From Janthinobacterium agaricidamnosum (lineage in GTDB: Bacteria > Pseudomonadota > Gammaproteobacteria > Burkholderiales > Burkholderiaceae_D), in NCBI RefSeq assembly GCF_003667705.1, contig NZ_CP033019.1, forward strand, positions 496,001-560,000: DNA of 64,000 nt. The letters run 5' to 3'. Below the pieces are notes generated by a model. That model was given only the letters and a program-made list of their open reading frames with translations. It had not been told where the DNA came from and ran no database searches. Positions 24,909-35,822 of this stretch are shown in pieces. A program made the translations under genes and the position numbers. Each line of letters opens with the position of its first letter. Position 1 is the first letter of the stretch.

Positions 24909-25476
24909 GTTTCTAAAAATAGTGCAGCGAAGATAAAGTTGTATAGACAACTAAAGATGGACAATTGGTTAAAGTTTCTTGGTTCTAATTAATTGCTGCA
25001 GTGCAAAAATATTTTTCCTGCGTCAGGCCAGGCCCGGAAAACAGGGCAGGTATGCGCCATGGGCAAGGGTTTTATGCTTTAAACCAAGTCTTTCTCTGCC
25101 GCTGCTGGCCGTTGTGCCTGCATGACGAAAGTATTGTCATGTGTCAACTAACTGTAAAAAATTCAATTTTTTGATTTCGTTTTTTTCGATGTTTACGGTA
25201 GGAAAACACATGTGTGCAGATGAGGTAGCACATTCACTATCTTTCATAAGTATCTAATTTATCGATATATTTTTATTTGAGACTCCTTCAACGATCTGCG
25301 CTAAGTCCTTAATTTCATTAATAAAATTCCTGTTTTGCCAATCGGAAACCGCTTGACCACTATCTTTGCTTCCTCTAAAGTGGGCAACTGTGTGAAAAAG
25401 TGTGTTTTTGTGGGAAATTTTCCCTTTCCATCGCGATGCGCAAGCGTTGCAAGCCAAGCTCAAAAAAAGGTATTCC
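24909..25476. other. AT-rich leader region upstream of the dcw cluster
   Basis: 568 bp without a gene, strikingly AT-rich compared with its surroundings. It includes an inverted repeat CATGAC/GTCATG (25121-25141), A/T tracts at 25155-25185 and 25255-25280, and the dcw promoter with MraZ boxes (25353-25415). The A/T tracts may bind nucleoid proteins. Nothing coding is supported before mraZ. Confidence 0.75.
25353..25415 (+). promoter_or_regulatory. dcw (mra) promoter with four MraZ boxes
   Basis: TTGACC (25353-25358), exactly 17 bp, TAAAGT (25376-25381). Four direct repeats GTGGGC, GTGTGA, GTGTGT and GTGGGA begin at 25380, 25390, 25400 and 25410, that is, every 10 bp with 4-bp spacers. This is the known arrangement of MraZ operators (phased TGGGN repeats) and it covers the predicted start site, so MraZ should repress its own operon. 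The two inner repeats are degenerate. Confidence 0.85.
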
Positions 25477-25905
25477 GTGTTTCAAGGCGCGTCCGCAATC
25501 AATCTCGATGCCAAAGGCAGGATGTCTATCCCTGCCAAGCACCGTGACGCGCTGGCGATTCAATGCGAAGGCCGTCTGACGCTGACCAAACACCCCGATG
25601 GCTGCCTGCTGTTTTTCCCCCGTCCCGTGTGGGAAAGCCACCGCCAGCAAATCGCCGCCTGGCCCATGTCGGCGCGCGCCTGGCAGCGCATCTTCCTCGG
25701 CAACGCCGTCGACGTCGAGCTGGACTCGGCGGGCCGCGTGCTGATCTCGCCTGAATTGCGCAATGCCGTCGGGCTGGCGCGCGAAGTGATGATGATCGGT
25801 ATGGGCAGTCACTTTGAAATATGGGATGCCGCCAAATTGGCCGACAAAGAACAGCAGGCGATCGATGCCGGCACCCCCGATGTACTTTCCAATTTTTCTT
25901 TCTAA
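25477..25905 (+). CDS. mraZ: Transcriptional regulator MraZ
   Basis: 142 residues with two AbrB-like MraZ half-domains: the first with [19 protein letters not shown], the second with [21 protein letters not shown], each with the DxxGR signature. It forms a ring-shaped oligomer that binds the phased repeats in its own promoter and represses the dcw cluster. The start is GTG 25477, preceded by AAGG at good spacing; this gives the family length. A longer in-frame reading from GTG 25402 would run through the operator and is rejected. First gene of the 15-gene cluster. Confidence 0.95.
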   Translation: MFQGASAINLDAKGRMSIPAKHRDALAIQCEGRLTLTKHPDGCLLFFPRPVWESHRQQIAAWPMSARAWQRIFLGNAVDVELDSAGRVLISPELRNAVGLAREVMMIGMGSHFEIWDAAKLADKEQQAIDAGTPDVLSNFSF

Positions 25906-25914
25906 GGCTCCGTA

Positions 25915-26886
25915 ATGACACAACTCACGGTGCCGGAATTTCAGCATCGCACGGTGCTGCTCGATGAAGCGGTCGATGCGCTCGACCTGTCGGGCGACCG
26001 CGCGCACGGCATTTACGTCGATGGCACGTTTGGCCGCGGCGGCCATAGCCGCCTGATCCTGTCGCGCCTGGCCGATGACGCGCGCCTGATCGGCTTCGAC
26101 AAGGATTTGCAAGCCATCGCCACGGCCGAACAGATTGCCGACCCCCGTTTTCAGATCGTCCATGACAGCTTTGCCACCATGACGGCCAGCCTGGCCGAAC
26201 GCGGCGTGCAGCAGGTGGACGGCATTTTGCTCGACCTGGGCATCTCGTCGCCGCAGGTCGACGACGCGGCGCGCGGTTTCAGCTTCCGCAACGACGGACC
26301 GCTGGACATGCGCATGGATACCACGCGCGGCGTCTCCGCGGCCGAGTGGCTGGCGGTGGAAACCGAGCAGAATTTAGAGAAAGTGATACGCGATTATGGG
26401 GAAGAACGGTTTGCTTTTCAGATTGCAAAGGCGATTGTTGCTGGCCGGGCAGTCCAGCCAATTTCAAGCACACGACAGCTTGCCGGCATCGTGGCAGGCG
26501 CCGTCAAGACCCGCGAGAAGGGTAAGGACCCCGCTACCCGCACCTTTCAGGCAATCCGCATTTTCATTAACAAAGAGCTCGAGGATCTCGAGATCGGTCT
26601 GAACCAGGCATATGCCTGCCTGGCGCCCGGCGCGCGCATGGCCGTGATCAGTTTTCATTCGCTCGAAGACCGCATGGTCAAGCGCTTCTTCGCCTCGAAG
26701 GCGAACGTGGAGCAGCCTGACCGCCGTCTGCCGATCCGCGCGGTCGACTTGCCGCAGCCGGAAATGAAGCTGATTTCGAAAATGAAGCCGTCCGACGCCG
26801 AGATCGAGGGCAATCCCCGTTCGCGTTCGGCCGTCATGCGCGTGGCGCAGCGTTTGCCCATTCCAGTTAGTGGCGGCGCCCGATGA
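25915..26886 (+). CDS. rsmH: 16S rRNA m4C1402 methyltransferase RsmH (MraW)
   Basis: 323 residues. SAM-binding region [16 protein letters not shown] (about residues 37-52), GFDKDLQAI, and the motif [16 protein letters not shown]; the C-terminal half has [14 protein letters not shown] and [13 protein letters not shown], diagnostic of MraW. It N4-methylates C1402 of 16S rRNA in the ribosomal P site. It lies 9 bp after mraZ and overlaps ftsL by 4 bp. Confidence 0.97.
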   Translation: MTQLTVPEFQHRTVLLDEAVDALDLSGDRAHGIYVDGTFGRGGHSRLILSRLADDARLIGFDKDLQAIATAEQIADPRFQIVHDSFATMTASLAERGVQQVDGILLDLGISSPQVDDAARGFSFRNDGPLDMRMDTTRGVSAAEWLAVETEQNLEKVIRDYGEERFAFQIAKAIVAGRAVQPISSTRQLAGIVAGAVKTREKGKDPATRTFQAIRIFINKELEDLEIGLNQAYACLAPGARMAVISFHSLEDRMVKRFFASKANVEQPDRRLPIRAVDLPQPEMKLISKMKPSDAEIEGNPRSRSAVMRVAQRLPIPVSGGAR

Positions 26887-27152
26887 CTGGCAAGCTGTGT
26901 GTCGTGCTGTCGGCCCTGCTGGTGTGCTGCGGTCTGTCGCTGGTGAACGCGCAGTACCAGTCGCGCCACCTGCTGATCGACCTGGAACGCGCGCAAGCGC
27001 TGTCGCGCCAGCTCGACATCGACTGGGCGCAACTGCAGCTGGACCAGTCCACTTTGGGCAAGCATGAACGCATTGAATCGATCGCACGGCGCGACCTGAG
27101 CATGACGCCGTTGACGGCGGCGCGTACGCAATACCTGACGGAGGGCGAATAA
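26883..27152 (+). CDS. ftsL: Cell division protein FtsL
   Basis: 89 residues. An N-terminal membrane helix (about 4-21) with almost no cytoplasmic tail is followed by a periplasmic coiled-coil ([24 protein letters not shown]), the standard bitopic layout of FtsL, which complexes with FtsB and FtsQ and activates FtsWI. Overlaps rsmH by 4 bp and ftsI by 1 bp (TAATG). Identification rests on topology and position because FtsL sequences are poorly conserved. Confidence 0.93.
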   Translation: MTGKLCVVLSALLVCCGLSLVNAQYQSRHLLIDLERAQALSRQLDIDWAQLQLDQSTLGKHERIESIARRDLSMTPLTAARTQYLTEGE

Positions 27153-28930
27153 TGAAGTTGGGCGGTAATAGTAACGGCCGGGTGGCGGCATCGAAAGGCG
27201 TGCCATTCTCGAAGAACCCCGTACTGGCGGTGCGTCTGCCCGTCTGGCGTTCGCGCGTCGTGCTGTTCCTGCTGTTCTTCGCTTTCGCCGGCCTGGGCGC
27301 GCGCGCCCTGTGGCTGCAGGGCGTGTCGACGCAGTTCCTGCAAAAGCAGGGCAAGGCGCGCTATGAGCGCACGCTGGAACTGCCGGCCACGCGCGGCAAG
27401 ATCACCGACCGCAACGGCCAGGTGCTGGCGTCGTCCGTCCCCGTGAAAGCCATCTGGGCCATTCCCGACGACGTGCTGCAGGCGTCGCCCGAAAAAATCA
27501 ATGCGCTGGCCGGTCTGCTGGAAATGAACGTCAACGAATTGCGCAAGAAGCTCGATTCGGACCGCAGCTTCGTTTACCTGAAACGCCAGGTCGAGATGGA
27601 CGTGGCCGACAAGATTTCCAAGCTCGGCATCGACGGCATCGACGAGCGCAAGGAATACAAGCGCTTCTATCCACAGGGCGAAGTGATGACCCACGTGGTG
27701 GGCTTTACCAACGTGGAAGACGTGGGCCAGGAAAGCATGGAACTGGCGCAGCAGAAAACCCTCGTCGGCACCACCGGCAGCCGCCGCGTGATCAAGGACC
27801 GTCTGGGCCACATCGTCGAAGACATCGGCTTCATCCACGAACCGCATGACGGCAAGGACCTGACCCTGTCCGTCGACAGCAAGATCCAGTACATCGCCTT
27901 CACGCAGCTGAAGGAAGCGGTGGAGAAATTCAACGCCAAGGCCGGCGGCGCCGTGGTGCTCGACGTGCACACGGGCGAAGTGCTGGCCCTGGCCAATTAC
28001 CCGAGCTACGACCCGAACGACCGCCGCAAGCTCACGGGCCAGCAGCTGCGCAACCGCGTCATGACCGATACTTTTGAGCCCGGTTCGACCCTGAAACCGA
28101 TCACCGTGTCGCTGGCGCTCGACACGGGCCGGGTCAAGCCGACCACCCTGATCGACACGGGCCCGGGCCGCTACACGATCGCCGACCGCACGATTACCGA
28201 CACCAAGCCGCACGGCGTGATCAACGTCTCCGAAATTATCGAGATGTCGTCGAACATCGGCACCTCGAAGATCGCGCTGGGCATGCCGTCGCAGGAAATG
28301 TGGGAAATGTTTACCAAGGTCGGCTTCGGCCAGCAGCCGAAATGGGGCTTCCCCGGCGCCGTGGCCGGCCGCGTGCGTCCGTATAAATCGTGGCGCCCGG
28401 TGGAACAGGCGACCATGAGCTACGGTAACGGCATTTCCGTGTCGCTGATCCAGCTGGCGCGTTCTTATATGATGTTCGCCCGCGACGGCGACACGATTCC
28501 CCTGTCGTTCCAGAAGGTCAATGAACTGCCCGTGGGCCAGCAAGTGATCAAGCCGAAGACGGCCGCCGACATGCGCGCCATGCTGGAACTGGTGGTCTCC
28601 GGCGCGCACGGCTCGGCCAAGCGTGCCCAGGTCGCCGGCTACCGCGTGGGCGGCAAGACGGGTACCGCCTATAAGGTGGAAAACGGCCGCTATGCGATGC
28701 CGCGCAAATACATCGGCTCTTTCGTGGGCATGGTGCCGATGTCGGCGCCGCGCTTCATCATCGCCGTGATGATCGATGAACCGACCGGCCCCGCCCACTA
28801 TGGCGGCCAGGTCGCCGCTCCCGCTTTCGCGGCGATTGCGACCAACGCGCTGCGCGCGATGAACGTGCCGCCCGATTCCTCCGTTACCGAAATCGTGGTC
28901 CCGGCCAATGCCGGCCCGGAGGCCATGTGA
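27152..28930 (+). CDS. ftsI: Septal peptidoglycan transpeptidase FtsI (PBP3)
   Basis: 592 residues. Single membrane helix (about 32-52), then the pedestal domain with ATRGKITDRNGQVLA, and the transpeptidase domain with the SxxK active site in FEPGSTLKPI, SxN in SSNIGTS and KTG in VGGKTGTAYKV. It crosslinks septal peptidoglycan together with FtsW. Length and order of motifs are normal for class B PBPs. Starts on the last base of the ftsL stop. Confidence 0.97.
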   Translation: MKLGGNSNGRVAASKGVPFSKNPVLAVRLPVWRSRVVLFLLFFAFAGLGARALWLQGVSTQFLQKQGKARYERTLELPATRGKITDRNGQVLASSVPVKAIWAIPDDVLQASPEKINALAGLLEMNVNELRKKLDSDRSFVYLKRQVEMDVADKISKLGIDGIDERKEYKRFYPQGEVMTHVVGFTNVEDVGQESMELAQQKTLVGTTGSRRVIKDRLGHIVEDIGFIHEPHDGKDLTLSVDSKIQYIAFTQLKEAVEKFNAKAGGAVVLDVHTGEVLALANYPSYDPNDRRKLTGQQLRNRVMTDTFEPGSTLKPITVSLALDTGRVKPTTLIDTGPGRYTIADRTITDTKPHGVINVSEIIEMSSNIGTSKIALGMPSQEMWEMFTKVGFGQQPKWGFPGAVAGRVRPYKSWRPVEQATMSYGNGISVSLIQLARSYMMFARDGDTIPLSFQKVNELPVGQQVIKPKTAADMRAMLELVVSGAHGSAKRAQVAGYRVGGKTGTAYKVENGRYAMPRKYIGSFVGMVPMSAPRFIIAVMIDEPTGPAHYGGQVAAPAFAAIATNALRAMNVPPDSSVTEIVVPANAGPEAM

Positions 28931-30447
28931 AGTCACTCATGACCATACAAGACATCAGTTTGTGGATCAAAACGGCTGCCCCGTCCGGGCAGCTGACGTC
29001 CGATTCGCGCCGCGTGCAGCGCGGCGACGTGTTTTTCGCCTATGCGGGCGCCACCGATTTCATCGCCGCCGCCATCGCGCAGGGCGCCGCCGCCATCGTG
29101 CATGACGCCGTGGAATGGAACGCCGCATGGAGCGTGCCGCACCTGCTGGTCAGCGACCTGAAACGCCTGGTCGGCCCCGTGGCGCATGCTTTCTACGACA
29201 TGCCCGACAGCGCCATGTTCAGCGCCGGCGTAACGGGCACGAATGGCAAGACCTCGTGCGCCTTGTGGCTGGCGCAAGCCCTGGCGCGCCTGGGCGAGCC
29301 ATCGTCCGTCATCGGGACGTTGGGCGTGGGCCTGTGCAAGCCGCGCGGCGCCATCGAATTTGACGTCACCGGCTACACGACGCCCGACGCCGTGCTGCTG
29401 GCGCGCAAGCTGGCCGCCATGCGCGACGCTGGCGCCAAGGCCGTCGCCATCGAAGTGTCGTCGATCGGCCTGGACCAGGACCGCGCGGCCGGCATGCATT
29501 TTGACGTCGCCATGTTTACCAATCTGACGCGCGACCACCTCGACTACCATGGCGACATGGCGGCCTACGAGGCGGCCAAGGTCAAGCTGTTCGACTGGCC
29601 CGGCCTGAAAACGGCCGTCATCAACCTGGACGACCCCATGGGTTTGCGCCTGGCGGCGCACGTGGATGGCAAGCTGGCCGGCGAATATCCCGTCATCGGC
29701 TACACCCTGCAGGATGCGGCCGCCTTGCCCGACCTGCCGGGCATGCTGATGCTGCGCGCCAGCCAGTTCCGCAGCCGCAATGCCGGCACTGACTTCCACC
29801 TCGAATGCGCGCTGGGCGTGGCGCTGGTCAAGACGCAGCTGGTGGGCCACTTCAATATCAGCAACGCGCTGGCCGTGCTGGGCGCCTTGCTGGCGCACGG
29901 CACCGGCCTGCGCGCCGCCATCGACGGCATCGAATCCTTGCAGCCGGCCCCGGGCCGCATGCAGCAGGTGGGCGGCCAGGAAGCGCCGATGGTCGTCATC
30001 GATTACGCGCATACGCCGGACGCGCTGGAAAAAACCCTGGCCGCCTTGCGCCAGGTGGCGCAGGAGCGGGGCGGCCAGCTGTGGTGCGTGTTCGGCTGCG
30101 GCGGCGACCGCGATCCGGGCAAGCGTCCGCAGATGGGCGCCATCGCGCAGCTGGCCGATCACGTGCTCGTCACCAGCGACAATCCGCGCAGCGAAGACCC
30201 GCACGCCATCATCGCGCAGATCGTCGCCGGCATGCACGCAGACGGCCCGCAGCCGCAAGCCATCGAAGACCGCGCCGCCGCCATCCTGTCGGCCATCAAG
30301 CACGCCGCCAAGCCGGACGTGATCCTGTTGGCGGGCAAGGGCCATGAACCGTACCAGGAAATCAAGGGCAAGAAACTGCCGTTCTCCGATGCCGACCATG
30401 CGCAGCTGGCCCTGTCCGCGCGCCTGACCATGATGAGGACGAACTGA
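28927..30447 (+). CDS. murE: UDP-MurNAc-L-Ala-D-Glu:meso-DAP ligase MurE
   Basis: 506 residues. The Mur ligase P-loop GTNGKTS (about 101-107), the VEVSSIGLDQDR segment, the DNPR motif in TSDNPRSEDPHAI that selects meso-diaminopimelate, and GKGHEPYQE near the end are present. It adds meso-DAP to the cytoplasmic UDP-MurNAc peptide. GTG 28927 is preferred because GGAGG lies 4 bp before it and it overlaps the ftsI stop; ATG 28939 is the alternative. Confidence 0.96.
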   Translation: MKSLMTIQDISLWIKTAAPSGQLTSDSRRVQRGDVFFAYAGATDFIAAAIAQGAAAIVHDAVEWNAAWSVPHLLVSDLKRLVGPVAHAFYDMPDSAMFSAGVTGTNGKTSCALWLAQALARLGEPSSVIGTLGVGLCKPRGAIEFDVTGYTTPDAVLLARKLAAMRDAGAKAVAIEVSSIGLDQDRAAGMHFDVAMFTNLTRDHLDYHGDMAAYEAAKVKLFDWPGLKTAVINLDDPMGLRLAAHVDGKLAGEYPVIGYTLQDAAALPDLPGMLMLRASQFRSRNAGTDFHLECALGVALVKTQLVGHFNISNALAVLGALLAHGTGLRAAIDGIESLQPAPGRMQQVGGQEAPMVVIDYAHTPDALEKTLAALRQVAQERGGQLWCVFGCGGDRDPGKRPQMGAIAQLADHVLVTSDNPRSEDPHAIIAQIVAGMHADGPQPQAIEDRAAAILSAIKHAAKPDVILLAGKGHEPYQEIKGKKLPFSDADHAQLALSARLTMMRTN

Positions 30448-31877
30448 TGCGCGGCACCCTGACAGAACTGATGCCGTCGCTGGACGGCGCGCAGCTGAAG
30501 GGCGACGCCGTTTTTGACGGTGTCTCCACCGACAGCCGCAGCGCCCAGGCCGGTTCGCTCTTCGTCGCCCTGCGCGGCGAGAGTTTCGACGCCCACGACT
30601 TCCTCGAGCAGGTGGCCGCGCGCGGCGTCGCCGCCGTGGTGGTCGAGCGCCTGCCCGCAGGCTGGGACAGCGGCAAGGTAGCGGCCATCGTGGTGCCCGA
30701 TACCCTGGCCGCGCTGGGCCGCATCGCCAACCACTGGCGCGGCCGTTTCAATGTGCCCGTCATCGGCGTCACCGGCAGCAATGGCAAGACCACCGTCAAG
30801 GAGATGATTGCATCGATCCTGGCGGCGGCCTTTGGCGAAGAAGCGCGCCTGGCCACGCGCGGCAACCTGAATAACGAGATCGGCGTGCCATTGACCCTGT
30901 TCCGTCTGAGCGAGCAGCACAAGGCGGCCGTCATCGAGATGGGCATGAACCATCCGGGAGAAATCGCGCGTCTGGCCGCGATTGCCGCGCCGACCCTGGC
31001 GATGGTCAACAATGCGCAGCGCGAGCATCAGGAATTCATGCATACGGTCGAAGCGGTGGCGCGCGAAAACGGCGCCGCGCTGGCGGCATTGGCCGGCGAC
31101 GGCGTGGCCGTCTTCCCGCATGGCGACGAATTCACGCCCTTGTGGCGCGAGCTGGCCGGCGCGCGCGCCGCCATCACCTTCGGCCTGTCGAAAGAGGCGG
31201 ACGTGAGCTGCACGCACCGCACGGCCGAGGATTTTGGCAGTGACCTGTTCGTCAGCGTGCGCGCGCAGGACGGCGCCTTGCGCCAGTTCTTCGTGGGCTT
31301 GCAGGCGGCGGGCGAACACAATGTGCGTAATGCGCTGGCCGCGGCGGCATGCGCCTTGGGCGCCGGCATCGCCATCGAACATATCAAGCAGGGCCTGGAG
31401 GCGTTCGCGCCCGTGAACGGCCGCCTGCAGAAAAAACGTGCCGCCAACGGCGCCACCATCATTGACGACACGTATAACGCCAATCCGGATTCGGCGCGCG
31501 CGGCCATCGATGTACTGGCGCAGGCCGCGGCACCACGCATCCTGGTGCTGGGCGAGATGGGCGAAGTCGGCATGCAGGGGCAGCAGTTCCACGAAGAGAT
31601 CGGCGCCTACGCCGCCGCCAAAGGCATCGAACACGTGCTGGCGACGGGCGGCCTGGCGCGCCATCTGGTGAGTGCGGCGCAGGCAGCCGCCAGCCAGGAA
31701 TCGGGCACGGTCGTGGAGTATTTCGAACAGTTCGACGGTTTGCTGGCGGCGCTCGATGCGCATTTGTCCGGCCGTTCGGATGCAACAGTATTAATCAAGG
31801 GCTCCCGCTTCATGAAGATGGAACGGGCCGTGCAGCATTTGATTGGTTCAAACAACAATAACAAGGAAGCTCACTAA
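30447..31877 (+). CDS. murF: UDP-MurNAc-tripeptide:D-Ala-D-Ala ligase MurF
   Basis: 476 residues. P-loop [33 protein letters not shown], and the late [16 protein letters not shown] and VLGEMGEVG segments are characteristic of MurF. It completes the pentapeptide side chain. It shares one base with the murE stop (TGATG). The C-terminus ends in an Asn/Lys-rich tail. Confidence 0.97.
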   Translation: MRGTLTELMPSLDGAQLKGDAVFDGVSTDSRSAQAGSLFVALRGESFDAHDFLEQVAARGVAAVVVERLPAGWDSGKVAAIVVPDTLAALGRIANHWRGRFNVPVIGVTGSNGKTTVKEMIASILAAAFGEEARLATRGNLNNEIGVPLTLFRLSEQHKAAVIEMGMNHPGEIARLAAIAAPTLAMVNNAQREHQEFMHTVEAVARENGAALAALAGDGVAVFPHGDEFTPLWRELAGARAAITFGLSKEADVSCTHRTAEDFGSDLFVSVRAQDGALRQFFVGLQAAGEHNVRNALAAAACALGAGIAIEHIKQGLEAFAPVNGRLQKKRAANGATIIDDTYNANPDSARAAIDVLAQAAAPRILVLGEMGEVGMQGQQFHEEIGAYAAAKGIEHVLATGGLARHLVSAAQAAASQESGTVVEYFEQFDGLLAALDAHLSGRSDATVLIKGSRFMKMERAVQHLIGSNNNNKEAH

Positions 31878-31879
31878 TC

Positions 31880-33055
31880 ATGCTGCTCTGGCTCGCTCAT
31901 TATTTCCAGGACGACATTGGCCCATTGCGGGTCTTTAACTTCATCACTTTCCGCGCCGTCTTCGCCACCTTGACGGCGATTTTGATCGGCCTGTGCGCCG
32001 GCCCCGCCGTGATCCGCATGCTCACGCGCATGAAGGTCGGCCAGGCCGTGCGTACGGACGGCCCGCAAACGCATCTGAAAAAACACGGCACGCCTACCAT
32101 GGGCGGTGTGCTGATCCTCATCGCCATCGGCATTTCCACCTTGCTGTGGGCCGACCTGTCGAACCGCTTCATCTGGCCGGTCCTGATCGTCACCCTGGGC
32201 TTTGGCGCCGTCGGCTGGGCCGACGATTACCGCAAGGTGGTGCACCAGGACCCGGAAGGCATGCGCTCGCGCGAAAAATACTTCTGGCAGTCGCTGATCG
32301 GCATCGTCGCCGCGTTTTACCTGGCGTTTTCCGTCTCCGTGTCGGAACCTGACGCGGGCCACGTGTGGAACCTGATCTACGCCTGGGTACAGTCGGGCTT
32401 CGCCATGGACCTGCCGCCGAAGGCCGATTTGATCGTCCCGTTCTTCAAGACCATCAGCTATCCGCTGGGCGTGTGGGGCTTCATCGCGCTGACCTATTGC
32501 GTCATCGTCGGCACCAGCAACGCCGTCAACTTCACGGACGGTCTCGATGGCCTGGCCATCATGCCGACCGTGATGGTGGGCACGGCCCTGGGCCTGTTCG
32601 CCTACCTGACGGGCAACGCCACGTATGCGCGCTACCTGTTCATCCCGCACATTCCGGGCGCCGGCGAACTGGTGATCTTCTGCGGCGCGCTGGCAGGTTC
32701 CGGCCTGGCCTTCCTTTGGTATAACACGCACCCCGCGAAAGTGTTCATGGGCGATGTGGGCGCGCTGGCACTGGGCGGCGCACTGGGCACCGTCGCCGTC
32801 ATCGTGCGCCAGGAAATCGTGCTGTTCATCATGGGCGGCATCTTCGTCGTCGAAACGCTGTCCGTGATCATCCAGGTCGTCTGGTTCAAGTACACCAAGA
32901 AGCGCTTTGGCGCGGGCCGCCGCGTCTTCCTGATGGCGCCATTGCATCACCATTTTGAACAAAAAGGCTGGAAGGAGACGCAGGTTGTCGTGCGTTTCTG
33001 GATCATCACCATGATGCTGGTGCTGCTCGGCCTGACCACCTTGAAGCTGCGCTGA
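31880..33055 (+). CDS. mraY: Phospho-MurNAc-pentapeptide transferase MraY
   Basis: 391 residues, about ten membrane helices. The cytoplasmic loops carry the catalytic and Mg motifs [18 protein letters not shown] and [11 protein letters not shown], and the conserved [14 protein letters not shown]. It transfers phospho-MurNAc-pentapeptide to undecaprenyl phosphate, making lipid I. Two bases separate it from murF, and its stop shares a base with the murD start. Confidence 0.98.
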   Translation: MLLWLAHYFQDDIGPLRVFNFITFRAVFATLTAILIGLCAGPAVIRMLTRMKVGQAVRTDGPQTHLKKHGTPTMGGVLILIAIGISTLLWADLSNRFIWPVLIVTLGFGAVGWADDYRKVVHQDPEGMRSREKYFWQSLIGIVAAFYLAFSVSVSEPDAGHVWNLIYAWVQSGFAMDLPPKADLIVPFFKTISYPLGVWGFIALTYCVIVGTSNAVNFTDGLDGLAIMPTVMVGTALGLFAYLTGNATYARYLFIPHIPGAGELVIFCGALAGSGLAFLWYNTHPAKVFMGDVGALALGGALGTVAVIVRQEIVLFIMGGIFVVETLSVIIQVVWFKYTKKRFGAGRRVFLMAPLHHHFEQKGWKETQVVVRFWIITMMLVLLGLTTLKLR

Positions 33056-34611
33056 TGATGTACGACGCTAAAACCGCACTGGTACTGGGCCTCGGCGAAT
33101 CGGGGCTGGCCATGGCCCTGTGGCTGGCCCGCAGCGGTGCCTGCGTGCGCGTGGCCGATACGCGCGAAGCGCCAGAGCGCCTGGCCGCGTTGCAGGCTGC
33201 CGTGCCGCAGGCGCAGTTCATCGCCGGCGCCTTCTCGGCCGAGCTGCTCGATGGCGTCGACTTCGTTGCCGTCAGCCCCGGCCTGGCGCCGGGCCGCGAA
33301 CTGGCTGGAATCGCCCCGGCCGCGCAGGAAAAAAATATCCCCGTGTGGGGCGAGATCGAACTGTTCGCGCAGGCCCTGGCGGCGCTCAAGGCGGAACGCG
33401 GCTATGCGCCGAAAGTCATCGCCATCACGGGCACGAATGGCAAGACGACCGTCACCAGTCTGGTAGGCCTGCTGTGCGAGCGCGCCGGATTGGTCACGCG
33501 CGTGGCCGGCAATATCAGCCCCGCCGCGCTGGACGTGCTGCGCGAAGTGCTCGATGCCGAGCCCGCGCCGCAGCCGGTGGAGACGGACGCTGAAGCGGCG
33601 GAACCCGTCGCCGGCACCTTGCCGCAGGCGTGGATACTCGAGTTGTCCAGCTTCCAGCTGCACACCACGTTCAGCCTGCAGGCCGATGCGGCCACGGTCC
33701 TGAATCTGTCGCAGGATCACCTGGACTGGCATGGCGACATGGCCGCGTATGCCAAGGACAAGGCGCGCATCTTCGGCGAGCAGACCGTGCGCATCCTGAA
33801 CCGCGACGATGCCTTGGTCATGCACATGGCCGATCCGCTGGCCGAGACGGTCACCTTCGGCACGGGCGAGCCGGCGGAAGTGGACAGCTTTGGCCTGGTC
33901 AATGAACGCGGCATCTTCTGGCTGGCGCAAGCCGTGCCCAGCGAAGAAGTGATCGAGAAAAAACGCAGGAAGAACGATCCGGCGCCGGAACCGGTGCCGA
34001 CGATGGCCAAGAAACTGATGCCGGCCGACGCGCTGAAAATCCGCGGCCAGCATAACGCCTCGAATGCGCTGGCGGCGCTGGCCCTGTGCCGCGCCATCGG
34101 CTTGCCGTTCGCGCCGCTGCTGCATGGCTTGCGCGAGTACCAGGGCGAACCGCACCGCGTGGAGCTGATCACGGCCGTGGGCGAGGTCGAATATTACGAC
34201 GACAGCAAGGGCACCAACGTGGGCGCGACAGTGGCCGCGTTGTCCGGCCTGGGCAAGGCGTTTGGCGGCGCGGAACAGCGCCTGGTGCTGATCGCCGGCG
34301 GCGACGGCAAGGGGCAGGATTTCTCGCCGCTGGCCGAACCGGTCTCGCGCTACGTGCGCGCCGTGGTGCTGATCGGCCGTGATGCGCCAGCCTTGCGCGC
34401 GGCGCTCGAGCCGGCCGGCGTGGACATCATCGATTGCGCCACCTTGCCGGAAGCCGTCAAGCGCGCCAGCAGCCTGGCGCTGGCCGGCGACGCCGTGCTG
34501 CTGTCGCCCGCATGCGCCAGCCTGGACATGTTCAAGAACTATGCGCACCGCGCGCAGGTGTTTGTCGACGCCGTGCGCGACATCGCCCTGGAAAACGGAC
34601 AGGATATCTGA
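33055..34611 (+). CDS. murD: UDP-MurNAc-L-Ala:D-Glu ligase MurD, with two inserts
   Basis: 518 residues, longer than the usual 440-500. Rossmann start [14 protein letters not shown]-loop GTNGKTTV (126-133), ELSSFQL, DHLDWHG and the late [11 protein letters not shown] are all intact. The extra length lies in two low-complexity inserts: about 168-188 (Pro/Glu/Ala, before AWILELSSF) and about 297-323 (Lys/Pro, before ALKIRGQHN). They look like surface loops. Tandem ATGs at 33055 and 33058. It adds D-Glu to UDP-MurNAc-Ala. Confidence 0.96.
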   Translation: MMYDAKTALVLGLGESGLAMALWLARSGACVRVADTREAPERLAALQAAVPQAQFIAGAFSAELLDGVDFVAVSPGLAPGRELAGIAPAAQEKNIPVWGEIELFAQALAALKAERGYAPKVIAITGTNGKTTVTSLVGLLCERAGLVTRVAGNISPAALDVLREVLDAEPAPQPVETDAEAAEPVAGTLPQAWILELSSFQLHTTFSLQADAATVLNLSQDHLDWHGDMAAYAKDKARIFGEQTVRILNRDDALVMHMADPLAETVTFGTGEPAEVDSFGLVNERGIFWLAQAVPSEEVIEKKRRKNDPAPEPVPTMAKKLMPADALKIRGQHNASNALAALALCRAIGLPFAPLLHGLREYQGEPHRVELITAVGEVEYYDDSKGTNVGATVAALSGLGKAFGGAEQRLVLIAGGDGKGQDFSPLAEPVSRYVRAVVLIGRDAPALRAALEPAGVDIIDCATLPEAVKRASSLALAGDAVLLSPACASLDMFKNYAHRAQVFVDAVRDIALENGQDI

Positions 34612-35822
34612 TGGCCTTCCAACTGCCTTTCCGCTTTGGTTCCGGCTCGGCTGCCAAGCCGCTGGATAGCCGCGCGCGGCAGTCGAAAATGATGGATTAC
34701 GACAAGCCGCTGGTGTGGGTTGTCCTGCTGCTCATGTTGCTGGGCATGGTGATGGTGTATTCGGCGTCGATCTCGCTGTCGGACGCGCGCAAGTTCGCCG
34801 CCTACACGAACAATTATTTCGTCGTGCGCCAGGCGCTGTTCATCGGCGTGTCGGTGATCGCGGGCGCGCTGGTGTTCCGCATTCCCATCGCGACCTGGCA
34901 AAAAATCGCGCCGTGGCTGTTCATCGGCACCCTGGTGCTGCTGGTGATGGTCCTGATACCGGGCCTGGGCGTGTCGGTCAACGGCGGTCGCCGCTGGCTG
35001 AATCTGCCGGGCCTGCGGCCGCAGCCGTCCGAGCTGATGAAGGTGGTGATGGTGCTGTACGCGGCCGACTACACGGTGCGCAAGCAGGAATACATGCACA
35101 AGCTGACCAAGGGCTTCATGCCGATGGCGCTGGCCGTCAGCTTCGTCGGTTTGCTGCTGCTGATGGAACCCGATCTGGGCGCCTTCGGCGTGATCGTCTG
35201 CATCGCCATGGGCATCCTGTTCCTGGGCGGCGTCAACGCCATCTGGTTCGGCGGCATCGGCGCCATGCTGACGGCGATCTTCGTCACCATCATCGCCCTG
35301 TCGAAATTCCGCCGCGAGCGGTTTTTTGCGTATCTCGATCCGTGGCAGGAAGACAATGCGCTGAACAAGGCGTATCAGCTGACGCACTCCTTGATCGCCT
35401 TCGGGCGCGGCGAGCTGTTTGGCGTGGGCCTGGGCGGCAGCGTGGAAAAACTGCATTACCTGCCCGAAGCGCATACGGACTTTTTGCTGGCCGTGATCGG
35501 CGAGGAACTGGGCCTGGTTGGCGTGCTGGTCGTGATCGGCATGTTCTACTGGATTATCAAGCGCGCCTTCGACATCGGCCGCCAGGCGATCGCCATCGAC
35601 CAGACCTTTGCCGGCCTGACGGCGAAAGGCATCGCCATCTGGATCGGCGTGCAGACCTTCATCAACATGGGCGTGAACCTGGGCCTGCTGCCGACCAAGG
35701 GCCTGACCTTGCCCTTGATGAGTTATGGCGGCACGGGCGTACTGATTAACTGTATCGGCCTGGCGATTTTGCTGCGCATCGATTACGAAAACCGGATCCT
35801 GATGCGCGGAGGCCGGCTATGA
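34611..35822 (+). CDS. ftsW: Septal peptidoglycan glycosyltransferase FtsW
   Basis: 403 residues. SEDS family: a cytoplasmic N-tail of about 35 residues with DYDKPL, ten membrane helices, NGGRRWLNL and the extracytoplasmic catalytic region, [15 protein letters not shown], and [11 protein letters not shown] near the C-terminus. It polymerises lipid II with FtsI. The start ATG overlaps the murD TGA by one base; upstream in-frame codons belong to murD. Confidence 0.97.
   Translation: MAFQLPFRFGSGSAAKPLDSRARQSKMMDYDKPLVWVVLLLMLLGMVMVYSASISLSDARKFAAYTNNYFVVRQALFIGVSVIAGALVFRIPIATWQKIAPWLFIGTLVLLVMVLIPGLGVSVNGGRRWLNLPGLRPQPSELMKVVMVLYAADYTVRKQEYMHKLTKGFMPMALAVSFVGLLLLMEPDLGAFGVIVCIAMGILFLGGVNAIWFGGIGAMLTAIFVTIIALSKFRRERFFAYLDPWQEDNALNKAYQLTHSLIAFGRGELFGVGLGGSVEKLHYLPEAHTDFLLAVIGEELGLVGVLVVIGMFYWIIKRAFDIGRQAIAIDQTFAGLTAKGIAIWIGVQTFINMGVNLGLLPTKGLTLPLMSYGGTGVLINCIGLAILLRIDYENRILMRGGRL

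Noticed and set aside
24257..24936. Several short ORFs across the rnpB locus
   Set aside because: The sequence is fully explained by RNase P RNA, its promoter and terminator.
25402..25476. Upstream start (GTG 25402) for mraZ
   Set aside because: It would translate through the MraZ operator; GTG 25477 has a ribosome site and gives the family length.
26867..28936. 689-codon antisense ORF over ftsI
   Set aside because: His/Arg/Gln-rich translation with no recognisable domain; mirrors the codon structure of ftsI.
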